DNA from: Streptomyces piniterrae
GTDB lineage: Bacteria > Actinomycetota > Actinomycetes > Streptomycetales > Streptomycetaceae
DNA length: 64,000 bases
Assembly: GCF_005048155.1 (NCBI RefSeq)
Contig: NZ_SUMB01000003.1
Coordinates: 434,001 to 498,000 of the forward strand
Direction: 5' to 3'
Made by a program: the position numbers and the translations under genes. Positions 8,249-19,092 of the stretch are shown here, one piece after another. Every line of letters begins with the position of its first letter. Position 1 is the first letter of the stretch. The notes beneath the pieces are model-generated. The model did no database searches, was not told the DNA's origin, and worked only from the letters and a program-made list of their open reading frames with translations.

Positions 8249-9082
8249 ATGCACAGCAAGCGTTACAGCCCCGATCTCACCCCGCCCTGGAAGAAGCAGC
8301 GGCCGGCGCCCGAGGTGGCGGCCGAGCCGGATCTCGTGGTCGAGGAGGTCACCACGGGCTTCTGCGGGGCCGTGATCCGCTGCGAGAAGACCGCCCAGGG
8401 GCCGACCGTGACGCTGGAGGACCGCTTCGGCAAACACCGGGTCTTCCCCATGGCACCGCGCGGCTTCCTCCTGGAGGGCAAGGTCGTCACCCTCGTACGG
8501 CCGCCGGCTCCGCAGCAGCAGGGGCCGCGGCGCACCGCCTCCGGCTCGCTGGCCGTCCCCGGTGCGCGGGCCCGGGTCGCGCGGGCCGGCCGTATCTACG
8601 TGGAGGGCCGGCACGACGCGGAGCTGGTGGAGCGGGTCTGGGGCGACGACCTGCGGATCGAGGGCGTCGTCGTGGAGTACCTGGAGGGCATCGACGACCT
8701 TCCGGCGATCGTCCGTTCCTTCTCGCCCGGCCCGGACGCCCGGCTCGGCGTCCTGGTCGACCACCTGGTGCCCGGTTCGAAGGAGTCCCGTATCGCGGCG
8801 TCGGTCACGGACGCGAATGTGCTGGTCGTCGGCCATCCGTACATCGATGTCTGGGAGGCCGTGAAGCCGGCGTCCGTCGGCATCCCGGCCTGGCCGTCCG
8901 TGCCGCGCGGCCAGGACTGGAAGACGGGTGTGTGCCGCGCGCTGCGCTGGCCGGAGAACACGGGCGCGGCCTGGCAGCGGATCCTGTCCGGGGTGCGGTC
9001 GTACCGGGATCTGGAGCCGGCGCTGTTGGGGAGGGTGGAGGAACTGATCGATTTCGTCACGGCGCCGGAGATCGGCGGCTAG
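8249..9082 (+). CDS. DUF3097 family protein
   Basis: This 277-residue cytoplasmic protein belongs to an actinobacterial family of unknown function. The start MHSKRYSPDLTPPWKKQRPAPEV is typical of the family as I know it. A small beta-rich part (residues about 30-85) precedes RIYVEGRHDAELVERVWG and later RLGVLVDHLVPGSKES. These two blocks resemble the Glu motif and the acidic DxD-like motif of TOPRIM nucleases/primases (RNase M5, DnaG); that is my inference. The gene follows the MBL hydrolase by 129 bp and converges on hemW. Confidence 0.8.
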   Translation: MHSKRYSPDLTPPWKKQRPAPEVAAEPDLVVEEVTTGFCGAVIRCEKTAQGPTVTLEDRFGKHRVFPMAPRGFLLEGKVVTLVRPPAPQQQGPRRTASGSLAVPGARARVARAGRIYVEGRHDAELVERVWGDDLRIEGVVVEYLEGIDDLPAIVRSFSPGPDARLGVLVDHLVPGSKESRIAASVTDANVLVVGHPYIDVWEAVKPASVGIPAWPSVPRGQDWKTGVCRALRWPENTGAAWQRILSGVRSYRDLEPALLGRVEELIDFVTAPEIGG

Positions 9083-9128
9083 CCGCCGGGCCGGTGCCGG
9101 CGGGCGGGCCGCCGGGCGCGGTCGGTGG

Positions 9129-10370
9129 TCAGTCCACCAGGTCGCGCACCACCGCGTCCGCGAGCAGCCGTCCGCGCAGTGTCAGTACGGCCCGGCCGTT
9201 CTCGTACGGGCCGGGCTCCAGCAGCCCGTCCGCCAGGGCGCGGGCCGCGGCGCGGGCACCCGCCGGGGCGAGGAGGGCCAGCGGGCAGCCGTCCGCCAGG
9301 CGGAGTTCCAGGAGGATGCGTTCGACGCGGCGGTCCTCGTCGGGGAGGATCTCGCGGCCGGCGCCCGGGGAGCGGCCCTCGGTCAGGGCCTGGGCGTAGG
9401 CGCCGGGGTGCTTGACGTTCCACCAGCGCACGCCGCCGATGTGGCTGTGTGCGCCGGGGCCCGCGCCCCACCAGTCGGCGCCGGTCCAGTAGAGCTCGTT
9501 GTGGCGGCAGCGGGCGGCCTGGGTGGTGGCCCAGTTGGAGACCTCGTACCAGGTGAAGCCGGCCGCGGCGAGGCGTTCGTCGGCGATGAGATAGCGGTCG
9601 GCGTGTACGTCGTCGTCGGTCATGGGGACCTCGCCGCGGCGGATGCGGCGGGCCAGCTGGGTGCCCTCCTCGACGATCAGGGCGTAGGCGGAGACGTGGT
9701 CGGGGCCGGCGCCGATCGCCGCGTCCAGGGACGCGCGCCAGTCGTCGTCGCTCTCGCCCGGTGTGCCGTAGATCAGGTCGAGGTTGACGTGGTCGAAACC
9801 GGCCGCGCGGGCTTCCGCGACGCACGCCTCGGGGCGGCCCGGGGTGTGCGTGCGGTCGAGGATCTTGAGGACGTGCCGGCGGGCGCTCTGCATGCCGAAG
9901 GAGACCCGGTTGAAGCCGCCCGCGCGCAGCTCGGCGAGGTAGCGCGGGTCGACGGATTCCGGGTTGGCCTCGGTGGTGATCTCGGCGTGCGGTGCCAGGC
10001 CGAACTCGTCGCGGAGGGCGGCCAGCATCCGGCCGAGGTCGGCGGCGGGCAGGAGGGTGGGCGTGCCGCCGCCCACGAAGACCGTCTCGATGGGGCGCGG
10101 GTCGTCGCCGAGCACCTTGCGGGCGAGCCGGATCTCCGCCACGACGGTGTCGGCGTAGTTGTCCCGGGAGGCGAGCGCACCGCCGGAGCCGCGCAGCTCG
10201 CCGGCGGTGTAGGTGTTGAAATCGCAGTAGCCGCAGCGGGTGGCGCAGTACGGCACGTGCAGATAGAAGCCGAGGGGCCGTTCGGCGGCACCCGTCAGCG
10301 CATGGCCGGGCAGCGCCCCGTCGTCGGGCATCGGCTCACCATCAGGCAGTGCGGAAGGCATGGGGTCCAT
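9129..10370 (-). CDS. hemW: Radical SAM heme chaperone HemW
   Basis: The protein has 413 residues. The radical SAM cluster motif CxxxCxxC is at Cys42, Cys46 and Cys49 (YCATRCGYCDFNTY). The CDFNTY continuation and VSFGMQSARRHVLKILDRTH are typical of HemW rather than of true coproporphyrinogen dehydrogenase HemN, which has an extra conserved Cys. HemW binds heme and delivers it to respiratory proteins. Older annotation often calls this gene hemN. The ATG start at 10370 is 44 bp downstream of the phosphatase gene's stop. Confidence 0.9.
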   Translation of the reverse strand: MDPMPSALPDGEPMPDDGALPGHALTGAAERPLGFYLHVPYCATRCGYCDFNTYTAGELRGSGGALASRDNYADTVVAEIRLARKVLGDDPRPIETVFVGGGTPTLLPAADLGRMLAALRDEFGLAPHAEITTEANPESVDPRYLAELRAGGFNRVSFGMQSARRHVLKILDRTHTPGRPEACVAEARAAGFDHVNLDLIYGTPGESDDDWRASLDAAIGAGPDHVSAYALIVEEGTQLARRIRRGEVPMTDDDVHADRYLIADERLAAAGFTWYEVSNWATTQAARCRHNELYWTGADWWGAGPGAHSHIGGVRWWNVKHPGAYAQALTEGRSPGAGREILPDEDRRVERILLELRLADGCPLALLAPAGARAAARALADGLLEPGPYENGRAVLTLRGRLLADAVVRDLVD

Positions 10371-10414
10371 TGTCCGTCATGCGGCGCCGGACCGGATCCC
10401 TCGCCGGACGGGCC

Positions 10415-12460
10415 TTACGGCGCTTCCGCCGCCGTCTGGAGGACCAGCAGGGCCAGGTCGTCGTCCGGCGGGTTCGGGGCGAAGGCGTGGACGGCGTTGC
10501 GGATGTGGTCGGCGATGGCGGTGGCGCCGAGTCCGGCAGCCTGGGCGAGGGCCTTGGCCAGGCCGTCCTCGTCGTCGAACTGGTGCCGTCCCGAGCGGCG
10601 CTCGGTCACCCCGTCCGTGACGCACAGCAGCGTCTCGCCGGGGCAGAGGTCGAAGGACTCGCTGACGTACGAGGCGTCCTCGACGACGCCCAGCAGCATC
10701 TGCGGCGCCGCGACGACCCGGACGGCGCCGTCGACGCCGAGCACCAGCGGCAGCGGATGGCCGGCGCTGGCGAGGGTGCAGCGGGCGCCGCCGGAGCCGC
10801 CGTACGGGACGATCTCGCCGTAGAGGAGGGACAGGAAGCGGGCCTGTTCGCCCTCGTCGCGGATCTCGACGGGCGCTTCCGCCCCGGCGCCGGCCGCCGC
10901 GACGGCCGCCGCGACGGCCGCGACGGAGTCCGCCGCCTCCCGGGCCATCGTCTTGTTGAGCCGGTCGAGCACCTCCGAGACGCCGAAGCCGTCGCGGGCC
11001 AGCAGCCGCAGCACGGGCCGGGCCAGGCCGGTCACCGCGGCCGCCTCGGGGCCGCTGCCGCAGACGTCGCCGAGGGCGAAGCACCAGCGGCCGTCGCCGG
11101 CGTCGAACAGGTCCCAGAAGTCGCCGCCCGCCCAGGCTCCCTCGCGCGGTTCGTAGACGACCGCCGACTCCACGCCGGGCACCAGGGCGCGGCCCCGGGG
11201 CAGCAGCCTGCGCTGGAGGACCTGGCTGATGCGCTCCTGGCGGCTGTAGGCGCGGGCGGTGGCCACGGCGCGGGCGACCCGGCGGCAGAGGTCCTCGATG
11301 AGGCCGAGGACCTCGTCGGGGAAGCGCAGCAGGCCGGCCCGGCCGAGCAGCAGTGTGCCGAGCCGGCGGCCGCCGGCCACCAGGGGGCAGGCCAGGGCGG
11401 CGCCGCCGGACTCGTATCCGCCCGGTTCGTGCGGCCAGGGCCAGGGGGCGGCCGTGGGGGTGCTGCACGCGCCGGCCGGCGCGCCGTCCGGGCGTGCCGG
11501 CGGCTGCTTCTCCAGGGCGGTGCGCAGCGAATCGATCCGGCTCTCGTTGGAGTGCCAAACGCGGGCGAGCCGCTGGGCGTCGCCGTCCGCGGCTATCCCG
11601 CGTCCGGGCGCGCCGCCGTCGCCGTCGTACAGCCACACCGCGCACCAGTCGGCGAGCCGCGGCACCGTCAGCTGGGCGGCGAGGGAGGCGACCTGGTCGG
11701 CGTCGAGCTGGCCGGAGAGCAGGTCGGAGGCTTCGGCGAGGAAGGAGAGGGCGCCCTGGTGGAGCCAGTCGGTGTCGGCGTCGTGGCGGGTGGCGCGGCG
11801 CGGTGCCGGGGCGAGGAGTTCGGCGGCCCGCAGTCCGTGCCGCAGCATCTGGCTGTCGAAGTCGGCTTCCAGCTCGGGCCGTACGCCGCCCTCCGGGGCG
11901 CCCGCGGACAGCCGGAACCACACCGTCTTCATGGCGCGGCGGTAGGTGATGCCCCAGGATTCGGCGACCGCGCCGACCAGCTGCAGGCCGTGCCCGCCGC
12001 TTTCCGAGACCGAGCCGCCGTCGGAGGTCTCGTGGCTGCGCACCGGGCGTGCGGAGTGGTGGTCGGAGACCTCGATGACGACGCCGGGCCGTGAGCTGTC
12101 GTCGGGGTCGGTCGCGCCCGGTGGCAGGCCGGGGTCCTTGTCGCTGTCCGGGTACGCCCCAAGGCCCGGCTGGTGCACCGGCTCCTCCAGCCGGCAGCAC
12201 AGTTCGACGGCGGTGCCGGCGTGCACCACGGCGTTGGTGACCAACTCGCTGACCAGCAGCACCGCTTCGTCCACGAGGCGGTCGGTGAGGCCTTCGGCGC
12301 CGGGCAGCCCCTGGGCGGTCCAGTCGGCGAACGCGGCCCGGACGAACTGCCGGGCGGAGGCGGCGGCCCGCGGGTCCCCGGGCAGGCCGGCCCGCAGGGA
12401 GCGGCCGCCGGCCGCCGTTCTCGCGACGTCGTCCCGTTGAACCGAAGTTGTCGTCCTCAT
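10415..12460 (-). CDS. HATPase-GAF-SpoIIE/PP2C multidomain signalling phosphatase
   Basis: The protein has 681 residues from ATG 12460, which has CGGGAG about 10 nt upstream; an upstream extension in the same frame has no ribosome site. Residues about 35-155 are an anti-sigma-type HATPase: the N-box is SELVTNAVVHAG (Asn76) and the late G-box is SGGHGLQLVGAVAESWG. A GAF-like sensor occupies about residues 220-380. The C-terminal half is a PP2C/SpoIIE phosphatase with GGDFWDLFD, LGDVCGSGPEAA and LCVTDGVTERR. Such proteins act in partner-switching control of sigma factors in Streptomyces, with kinase and phosphatase of an anti-anti-sigma factor in one chain. The partner is not visible here. Confidence 0.87.
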   Translation of the reverse strand: MRTTTSVQRDDVARTAAGGRSLRAGLPGDPRAAASARQFVRAAFADWTAQGLPGAEGLTDRLVDEAVLLVSELVTNAVVHAGTAVELCCRLEEPVHQPGLGAYPDSDKDPGLPPGATDPDDSSRPGVVIEVSDHHSARPVRSHETSDGGSVSESGGHGLQLVGAVAESWGITYRRAMKTVWFRLSAGAPEGGVRPELEADFDSQMLRHGLRAAELLAPAPRRATRHDADTDWLHQGALSFLAEASDLLSGQLDADQVASLAAQLTVPRLADWCAVWLYDGDGGAPGRGIAADGDAQRLARVWHSNESRIDSLRTALEKQPPARPDGAPAGACSTPTAAPWPWPHEPGGYESGGAALACPLVAGGRRLGTLLLGRAGLLRFPDEVLGLIEDLCRRVARAVATARAYSRQERISQVLQRRLLPRGRALVPGVESAVVYEPREGAWAGGDFWDLFDAGDGRWCFALGDVCGSGPEAAAVTGLARPVLRLLARDGFGVSEVLDRLNKTMAREAADSVAAVAAAVAAAGAGAEAPVEIRDEGEQARFLSLLYGEIVPYGGSGGARCTLASAGHPLPLVLGVDGAVRVVAAPQMLLGVVEDASYVSESFDLCPGETLLCVTDGVTERRSGRHQFDDEDGLAKALAQAAGLGATAIADHIRNAVHAFAPNPPDDDLALLVLQTAAEAP

Positions 12461-12792
12461 TGACCAACTCCCGAGCAGCTCCGCTACAGCGCCGGATGCG
12501 CCACGGACAGAGTGACAGACAGAGGGCGGCCATAAGCGACGAGTCACCGAAGTGGGTAGCCGCGGCGGAGGATTAGGCCGACGCGCCATGGCAGTTGGCC
12601 GACGCGCGGGGCGGCATGGTCGGTACCTCACCCGCACACAGGGGCACCGTGCAGAACATCTGCACGCACCGGAACACGCCTACGGGGCGGCGCGAGAGCG
12701 GCTCCCTCCGCTCCGCGCCGCCCCGTACGACGGACCCGCGAGCCGCGGACCGGGAGGTTCTGCGTTCCTTCCGGTCCGGCCCGCGCCGTGCG
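12461..12792. other. 332-bp intergenic region
   Basis: This lies between the acyl-CoA ligase stop and the phosphatase start, both on the minus strand. It holds the ligase terminator (12681-12727) and an 11-bp direct repeat (12576-12586 and 12597-12607). The phosphatase promoter should be here but I cannot place it. I see no gene. Confidence 0.6.
12681..12727 (-). terminator. Terminator after acyl-CoA ligase gene
   Basis: A perfect 13-bp outer stem (12681-12693 with 12715-12727) encloses a further GAGCGG/CCGCTC stem. It begins about 65 nt after the ligase stop. Confidence 0.65.
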
Positions 12793-14682
<1,890 letters not shown>

Positions 14683-15090
14683 GGCATCCTCCGGGGCCCG
14701 CTTCGTTGCTGGTGACTCGCGAGTAACCTTTGAGCAGTGATCAGAGTAGAGCGCGTTTCGCCGCCGCGTAAGGGGCTGCGGCCGACTCGTTCACGATGTG
14801 ACCAGTGCGATAGGTGTATGTGACACACGCGCCACCCCGCAGAGAGCTCGACCACACACAAACCCGCAGGCCACACCAGTAATACGGACGGTACAGCGCC
14901 GGCCACGCCACGCTCCGTATCCGCCGCGGCACCCACCCGGACAGCCGACAGGGCGCCGGCCCCATGGGGACCGACGCCCTGCTCTGCGCCGACGCGTACC
15001 GATTGGCGCGGGTCGCCGCTTCGGCTCGCTGTTGGGCGGCTTCCTCGCCTTACCGCCCGGTTACTTCTGCTGGTTCCGCTTCGGCTACTT
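14683..15090. other. 408-bp intergenic region, acyl-CoA ligase to lepA
   Basis: This lies between the ligase start and the lepA stop. The ligase-proximal part holds a strong palindrome (14711-14728) and comparatively AT-rich sequence fit for a promoter. The lepA-proximal part is pyrimidine-rich on the plus strand with no clear hairpin. No credible gene is present. Confidence 0.55.
14711..14728. promoter_or_regulatory. Palindromic candidate operator upstream of the acyl-CoA ligase
   Basis: An 18-bp palindrome, GGTGACTCGCGAGTAACC, has one mismatched pair and a perfect ACTCGCGAGT core. It lies 29 bp upstream of the start codon, where a TetR-type repressor would block transcription. The cognate regulator is not in the window. 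Confidence 0.5.
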
Positions 15091-16965
15091 CTACTTCTTC
15101 GCCTTGGCGTCGCCTTCGGAGTCCGAGGACAGCACCGCGATGAAGGCCTCCTGCGGGACCTCCACGTTGCCGACCATCTTCATCCGCTTCTTGCCTTCCT
15201 TCTGCTTCTCCAGCAGCTTCCGCTTACGGGAGATGTCACCGCCGTAGCACTTGGCGAGGACGTCCTTGCGGATGGCGCGGACCGTCTCACGGGCGATGAC
15301 CCGGCTGCCGATGGCGGCCTGGATCGGCACCTCGAAGTTCTGCCGCGGGATCAGCTCACGAAGCTTGGCGACCAGCCGCACACCGTAGGCGTACGCCTTG
15401 TCCTTGTGGGTGATCGCGGAGAACGCGTCGACCTTGTCGCCGTGCAGCAGGATGTCGACCTTGACCAGGTCGGACGTCTGCTCACCGGTGGGCTCGTAGT
15501 CCAGCGACGCATAGCCGCGGGTCTTCGACTTCAACTGGTCGAAGAAGTCGAAGACGACCTCGGCGAGCGGCAGGGTGTAGCGGATCTCGACCCGGTCCTC
15601 GGAGAGGTAGTCCATGCCGAGCAGCGTGCCGCGGCGGTTCTGGCACAGCTCCATGATCGCGCCGATGAACTCGCTCGGCGCCAGGATCGTGGCCCGTACG
15701 ACCGGCTCGTGCACCTTGTCGATCTTGCCGATCGGGAACTCGCTGGGGTTGGTGACGATGTGCTCGGCACCGTCCTCCATGTCCACCCGGTAGACCACGT
15801 TGGGCGCGGTGGCGATCAGATCGAGGCCGAACTCGCGCTCCAGGCGCTCGCGGATGACCTCGAGGTGCAGCAGACCGAGGAAGCCGACGCGGAAGCCGAA
15901 GCCGAGGGCGGCGGAGGTCTCCGGCTCGTAGACCAGCGCGGCGTCGTTGAGCTGGAGCTTGTCCAGCGCCTCGCGCAGCTCCGGGTAGTCCGAGCCGTCC
16001 AGCGGATACAGGCCCGAGAACACCATCGGCTTCGGGTCCTTGTAGCCGCCGAGCGCCTCCTGGGCACCCTTGCTGAGCTGGGTGATGGTGTCGCCGACCT
16101 TGGACTGGCGGACGTCCTTCACACCGGTGATCAGATAGCCGACCTCACCGACGGAAAGACCGTCGGCCGCCTTCATCTCCGGCGAGTTCGTCCCGATCTC
16201 CAGCAGCTCGTGAGCCGCGCCCGTGGACATCATCTTGATCCGCTCACGCTTGCTCAGCGTGCCGTCGACGACCTTCACGTACGTCACCACGCCGCGGTAG
16301 GCGTCGTAGACCGAGTCGAAGATCATCGCGCGGGCGGGGCTGTCCTTGACGCCGACCGGGGGCGGTACCTCGCGGACGACCTTGTCCAGCAGCTCGGGGA
16401 CACCGACGCCGGTCTTGGCGGAGACCTTCAGGACGTCCTCGGGGTCGCAGCCGACGAGGTTCGCCAGCTCGGCGGCGAACTTCTCGGGCTGCGCGGCCGG
16501 CAGGTCGATCTTGTTGAGGACGGGGATGATCGTGAGGTCGTTCTCCATCGCCAGGTAGAGGTTGGCGAGGGTCTGCGCCTCGATGCCCTGAGCTGCGTCG
16601 ACGAGCAGGATGCAGCCCTCGCACGCGGCGAGCGAGCGGGACACCTCGTAGGTGAAGTCGACGTGGCCCGGGGTGTCGATCATGTTGAGGATGTGGGTGG
16701 TGCCACTGGCCTCTTCGCCCTCGCTGGGGCTCCAGGGCAGCCGGACCGCCTGGGACTTGATCGTGATGCCGCGCTCGCGCTCGATGTCCATGCGGTCGAG
16801 GTACTGCGCGCGCATCTGCCGCTGGTCGACGACGCCGGTCAGCTGGAGCATCCGGTCGGCGAGCGTCGACTTGCCGTGGTCGATGTGCGCGATGATGCAG
16901 AAGTTACGGAGGAGAGCCGGGTCGGTACGGCTCGGCTCCGGCACGTTCGTAGGGGTCGCGGGCAC
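15091..16965 (-). CDS. lepA: Translation elongation factor 4 (LepA)
   Basis: This 624-residue translational GTPase has G1 [10 protein letters not shown]2 RGITI, G3 DTPGH and G4 NKID. It is followed by EF-G-like domains III and V and the LepA-specific C-terminal domain ending in [20 protein letters not shown], which inserts into the ribosome. LepA rescues or back-translocates stalled ribosomes and aids 30S assembly. The GTG start at 16965 has only a weak ribosome site. It is divergent from rpsT, a conserved arrangement in actinomycetes. Function is certain from length and motifs. Confidence 0.97.
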   Translation of the reverse strand: MPATPTNVPEPSRTDPALLRNFCIIAHIDHGKSTLADRMLQLTGVVDQRQMRAQYLDRMDIERERGITIKSQAVRLPWSPSEGEEASGTTHILNMIDTPGHVDFTYEVSRSLAACEGCILLVDAAQGIEAQTLANLYLAMENDLTIIPVLNKIDLPAAQPEKFAAELANLVGCDPEDVLKVSAKTGVGVPELLDKVVREVPPPVGVKDSPARAMIFDSVYDAYRGVVTYVKVVDGTLSKRERIKMMSTGAAHELLEIGTNSPEMKAADGLSVGEVGYLITGVKDVRQSKVGDTITQLSKGAQEALGGYKDPKPMVFSGLYPLDGSDYPELREALDKLQLNDAALVYEPETSAALGFGFRVGFLGLLHLEVIRERLEREFGLDLIATAPNVVYRVDMEDGAEHIVTNPSEFPIGKIDKVHEPVVRATILAPSEFIGAIMELCQNRRGTLLGMDYLSEDRVEIRYTLPLAEVVFDFFDQLKSKTRGYASLDYEPTGEQTSDLVKVDILLHGDKVDAFSAITHKDKAYAYGVRLVAKLRELIPRQNFEVPIQAAIGSRVIARETVRAIRKDVLAKCYGGDISRKRKLLEKQKEGKKRMKMVGNVEVPQEAFIAVLSSDSEGDAKAKK

Positions 16966-17272
16966 GCAGGGTCCATTCAGTGAACGCGGGTAGGCGGGAC
17001 TCGTATGTGATGTCTCCCCCTATGGTCCCATGCGCGGCGTCCGCGGTCCGGTTTGGGCGGCGCCGAGGGCGGCGCAGGCGGTGTTCCGGCGGCCGGCCCG
17101 GGGCGGGTCCGGCGGCAGGTCCGGCCCGGTTTGGGAGGCCGAAGACCCTGCTGGTAGCCTGGTCCACTGCGCTTCGTGCCCTCTCTCAGTACGGGTCTCC
17201 ACACGGGTCCCTGTAGGGGGTCTCGGTACGGGGCGCAACTCGAAACTCCAACGAACCTGAAAAGGCTCTTTC
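16966..17272. other. 307-bp divergent intergenic region lepA/rpsT
   Basis: It contains the probable rpsT promoter (17131-17160) and a GC-rich rpsT leader with short near-repeats of GTACGGG. The lepA promoter must also lie here but no clear match was seen. Confidence 0.6.
17131..17160 (+). promoter_or_regulatory. Candidate rpsT promoter
   Basis: TTGGGA (17131-17136), 18 bp, then TAGCCT (17155-17160), giving a leader of roughly 105 nt before rpsT. Confidence 0.45.
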
Positions 17273-17539
17273 GTGGCGAACATCAAGTCCCAGATGAAGC
17301 GGATCAAGACCAACGAGAAGGCTCGTCAGCGCAACAAGGCTGTCAAGTCCGCTCTGAAGACCTCGATCCGTCGCACCCGCGAGGCCATCGAGGCCGGCGA
17401 CCTGCAGAAGGCCACCGCCGCCCAGGCCGTGGCGGCCCAGAAGCTCGACAAGGCCGTCAGCAAGGGTGTCATCCACAAGAACGCCGCCGCCAACAAGAAG
17501 TCGGCGCTGGCGAAGAAGGTCGCGTCCCTCAAGGGCTGA
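17273..17539 (+). CDS. rpsT: Small ribosomal subunit protein S20
   Basis: The protein has 88 residues and is highly basic. [18 protein letters not shown] at the start and the alternating Lys/Ala helices ([39 protein letters not shown]) are diagnostic of bS20, which binds the 16S rRNA 5' domain and helix 44. It starts at GTG 17273 with AAGG upstream. It is a single-gene unit; a strong T-tailed terminator follows 270 bp later. Confidence 0.97.
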   Translation: MANIKSQMKRIKTNEKARQRNKAVKSALKTSIRRTREAIEAGDLQKATAAQAVAAQKLDKAVSKGVIHKNAAANKKSALAKKVASLKG

Positions 17540-17809
17540 ACCTTCGCCTGACCTGCAGGACCCGGACCTGAGCCGGACCATTCGATCTACGTTGCGATCC
17601 ACCTGGTCCACCGTTCGGTCCATCCCTCGGCCCGTCTCCGGACGGTCCACCCCTGCGGTCGGGGACTCAGCGGCCCCTCTCTCCGCTCCCTGACCGATGC
17701 ACCACCGCGCCGCACACGGCCTGCGTTCGCCACGCGGGTGCGGCGCACCCGGCCCGGCCGGCGGATCCCACGGACCCCGCCCCGGCGCCGCGAACACGTT
17801 GTACGAAGG

Positions 17810-17849
17810 CCCCGCCCGCCCCCATTCCCCGGGGGCGGGCGGGGTTTTT
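17810..17849 (+). terminator. Intrinsic terminator (rpsT transcription unit)
   Basis: A perfect 14-bp GC stem (17810-17823 with 17831-17844) and a 7-nt loop are followed directly by TTTTT. It is one of only two T-tailed hairpins I noticed in the window. Confidence 0.88.
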
Positions 17850-17864
17850 CGTTTTCCGTCGTGG

Positions 17865-17892
17865 TTGAGCTTCCATCCGGGTCCGCTAACCT
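17865..17892 (+). promoter_or_regulatory. Candidate promoter of the 17.9-kb hypothetical gene
   Basis: TTGAGC (17865-17870), 16 bp, then TAACCT (17887-17892), placed about 30 bp before the start codon and just after the terminator. Confidence 0.5.
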
Positions 17893-17921
17893 TCGGGAAT
17901 ATCCGTCTCGGGGGAGCGAAC

Positions 17922-18812
17922 ATGTCCATATCGGGGGACCCGAACAATCCCTACGCGCAGCCACAGCCGCAGCCACAGTCCAATCCGTACGGACAGCTGC
18001 CCGCCCCTGCGCCCGCGCAGCAGAATCCGTACGCGCAGCAGCCCCCGTCACACGGAGGCGGCGGATACGGCTATCCGGCGGTGGGCACACCAAGCACCCC
18101 CCTGGCGGCGCCGGGCTCTCCCGGGGCAGCCCCGGGCCGGGGCGCGTCCGGCTGGCTGTGGGCGGTCGGTGGTGCGGTCGCCGCCTCCGCGGTGTGGGCC
18201 TCCGTGATGTTCGCCGCCGGGGCCTTCTCCTCCGAGCCCAGCCCCGACCTCGCGGGCTACTCGTACACCAGCGATCTCTGCGCGGCCACCTCGCTGACGG
18301 CCTTCAAGGACGCCCACTACAAGCCGAAGCAGTACACCGGCACGGCCTCGAAGGACCCCAATCCGAGGCACAGCGGCGCCCAGGAGAAGTCGATGGACAC
18401 CATGTGGTGCGACATCTCGATGGAGCAGGAGAAAGCGAGCAGCTCCGACTACTCCTCGACCTTCGTCTACAGCACCGCCACGCTGCACAAAAAGACCGAT
18501 CCGGAGCCGGAGTTCGCGGACGGCTACCGCGCGTACGAGAAGCAGGACGTCTCGGGCGGCTACACGGTCGAGCCGGTGGCGGGCCTCGGCGACGAGGCTT
18601 TTCTGGTGACGCGGAAGGAGAACGGCAGCAGCGGCAGCTCGTATGTGATCCTCGGCGTCCGCGACGGCTGGATGACGTACCAGTCGACCTGGTCGAGCTA
18701 CACCTCGACCAGCGGCTCCACCAAGCAACCGAGCTCCACCGAGGTGGCGACCATGCTGAAGAGCAGCGCCACGGAGACCCTGAAGCAGCTCCGGACATCG
18801 GGGGCACGCTGA
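17922..18812 (+). CDS. Membrane-anchored extracytoplasmic hypothetical protein
   Basis: The protein has 296 residues from ATG 17922, preceded by GGGGAG. Residues 1-75 are a Pro/Gln/Gly-rich cytoplasmic stretch with NPYxQ-type repeats (NPYAQ, NPYGQ, NPYAQ). One transmembrane helix spans about residues 78-102. The outer domain has two cysteines (SDLCAATS, MWCDIS) and the pattern GLGDEAFLVTR. This resembles the DUF3558-like/sensor-type secreted domains common in actinomycetes, but I cannot assign it. It has its own promoter and stands alone. Confidence 0.8.
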   Translation: MSISGDPNNPYAQPQPQPQSNPYGQLPAPAPAQQNPYAQQPPSHGGGGYGYPAVGTPSTPLAAPGSPGAAPGRGASGWLWAVGGAVAASAVWASVMFAAGAFSSEPSPDLAGYSYTSDLCAATSLTAFKDAHYKPKQYTGTASKDPNPRHSGAQEKSMDTMWCDISMEQEKASSSDYSSTFVYSTATLHKKTDPEPEFADGYRAYEKQDVSGGYTVEPVAGLGDEAFLVTRKENGSSGSSYVILGVRDGWMTYQSTWSSYTSTSGSTKQPSSTEVATMLKSSATETLKQLRTSGAR

Positions 18813-18944
18813 GGGTCGGGGCGAGATGACGGTCGGAGGCGCGCTCACGGTCGCGGGCACGATGACGGTTCGGATGGCGCGCTGGCGGAATGGGCGGAAT
18901 ACCGCCGGGCGGCCTTGCGTTGTGGACCCGCAGGGGGCCCTCGC

Positions 18945-18980
18945 ATCCCCTAGGGGATCTGTTCGAACATCCCCTAGGGG
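18945..18980. repeat. Paired CCCCTAGGGG palindromes
   Basis: ATCCCCTAGGGGAT at 18945-18958 and a second CCCCTAGGGG at 18971-18980, 25 bp apart and flanking TTCGAA. The same decamer is doubled at 4845-4868. CTAG is normally rare in bacterial genomes. Confidence 0.7.
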
Positions 18981-19015
18981 TTATGTGTTCGCCAGAGGTT
19001 GCGCGCCAGCCGGGA

Positions 19016-19083
19016 GTTACGGGTGAGCTCGGCTCGGGGTTGCGGGTGAGCTCGGCATCGGCGTTACGGGTGGGCTCGGCTCG
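19016..19083. repeat. Three degenerate 23-24-bp tandem repeats
   Basis: Units starting with GTTACGGGTGAGCTCGG or close variants begin at 19016, 19039 and 19063, ending just before the holA stop. Confidence 0.6.
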
Positions 19084-19092
19084 TCTGGCCGG

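Larger units (their letters stand above)
17540..17921. other. 382-bp intergenic region after rpsT
   Basis: About 270 bp of untranslated sequence follow the rpsT stop, then a strong terminator (17810-17849) and the promoter of the next gene (17865-17892). I find no gene in the first part. Confidence 0.6.

Noticed and set aside
10349..12094. A 581-codon plus-strand open frame over the PP2C gene
   Set aside because: It is antisense to a gene with clear domains, with no ribosome site and shadow-type composition.
14798..15247. Small plus-strand frame with an aromatic-rich segment near the lepA 3' end
   Set aside because: It runs antisense through the end of lepA, with no ribosome site; the aromatic residues reflect the complement of Lys/Glu codons.
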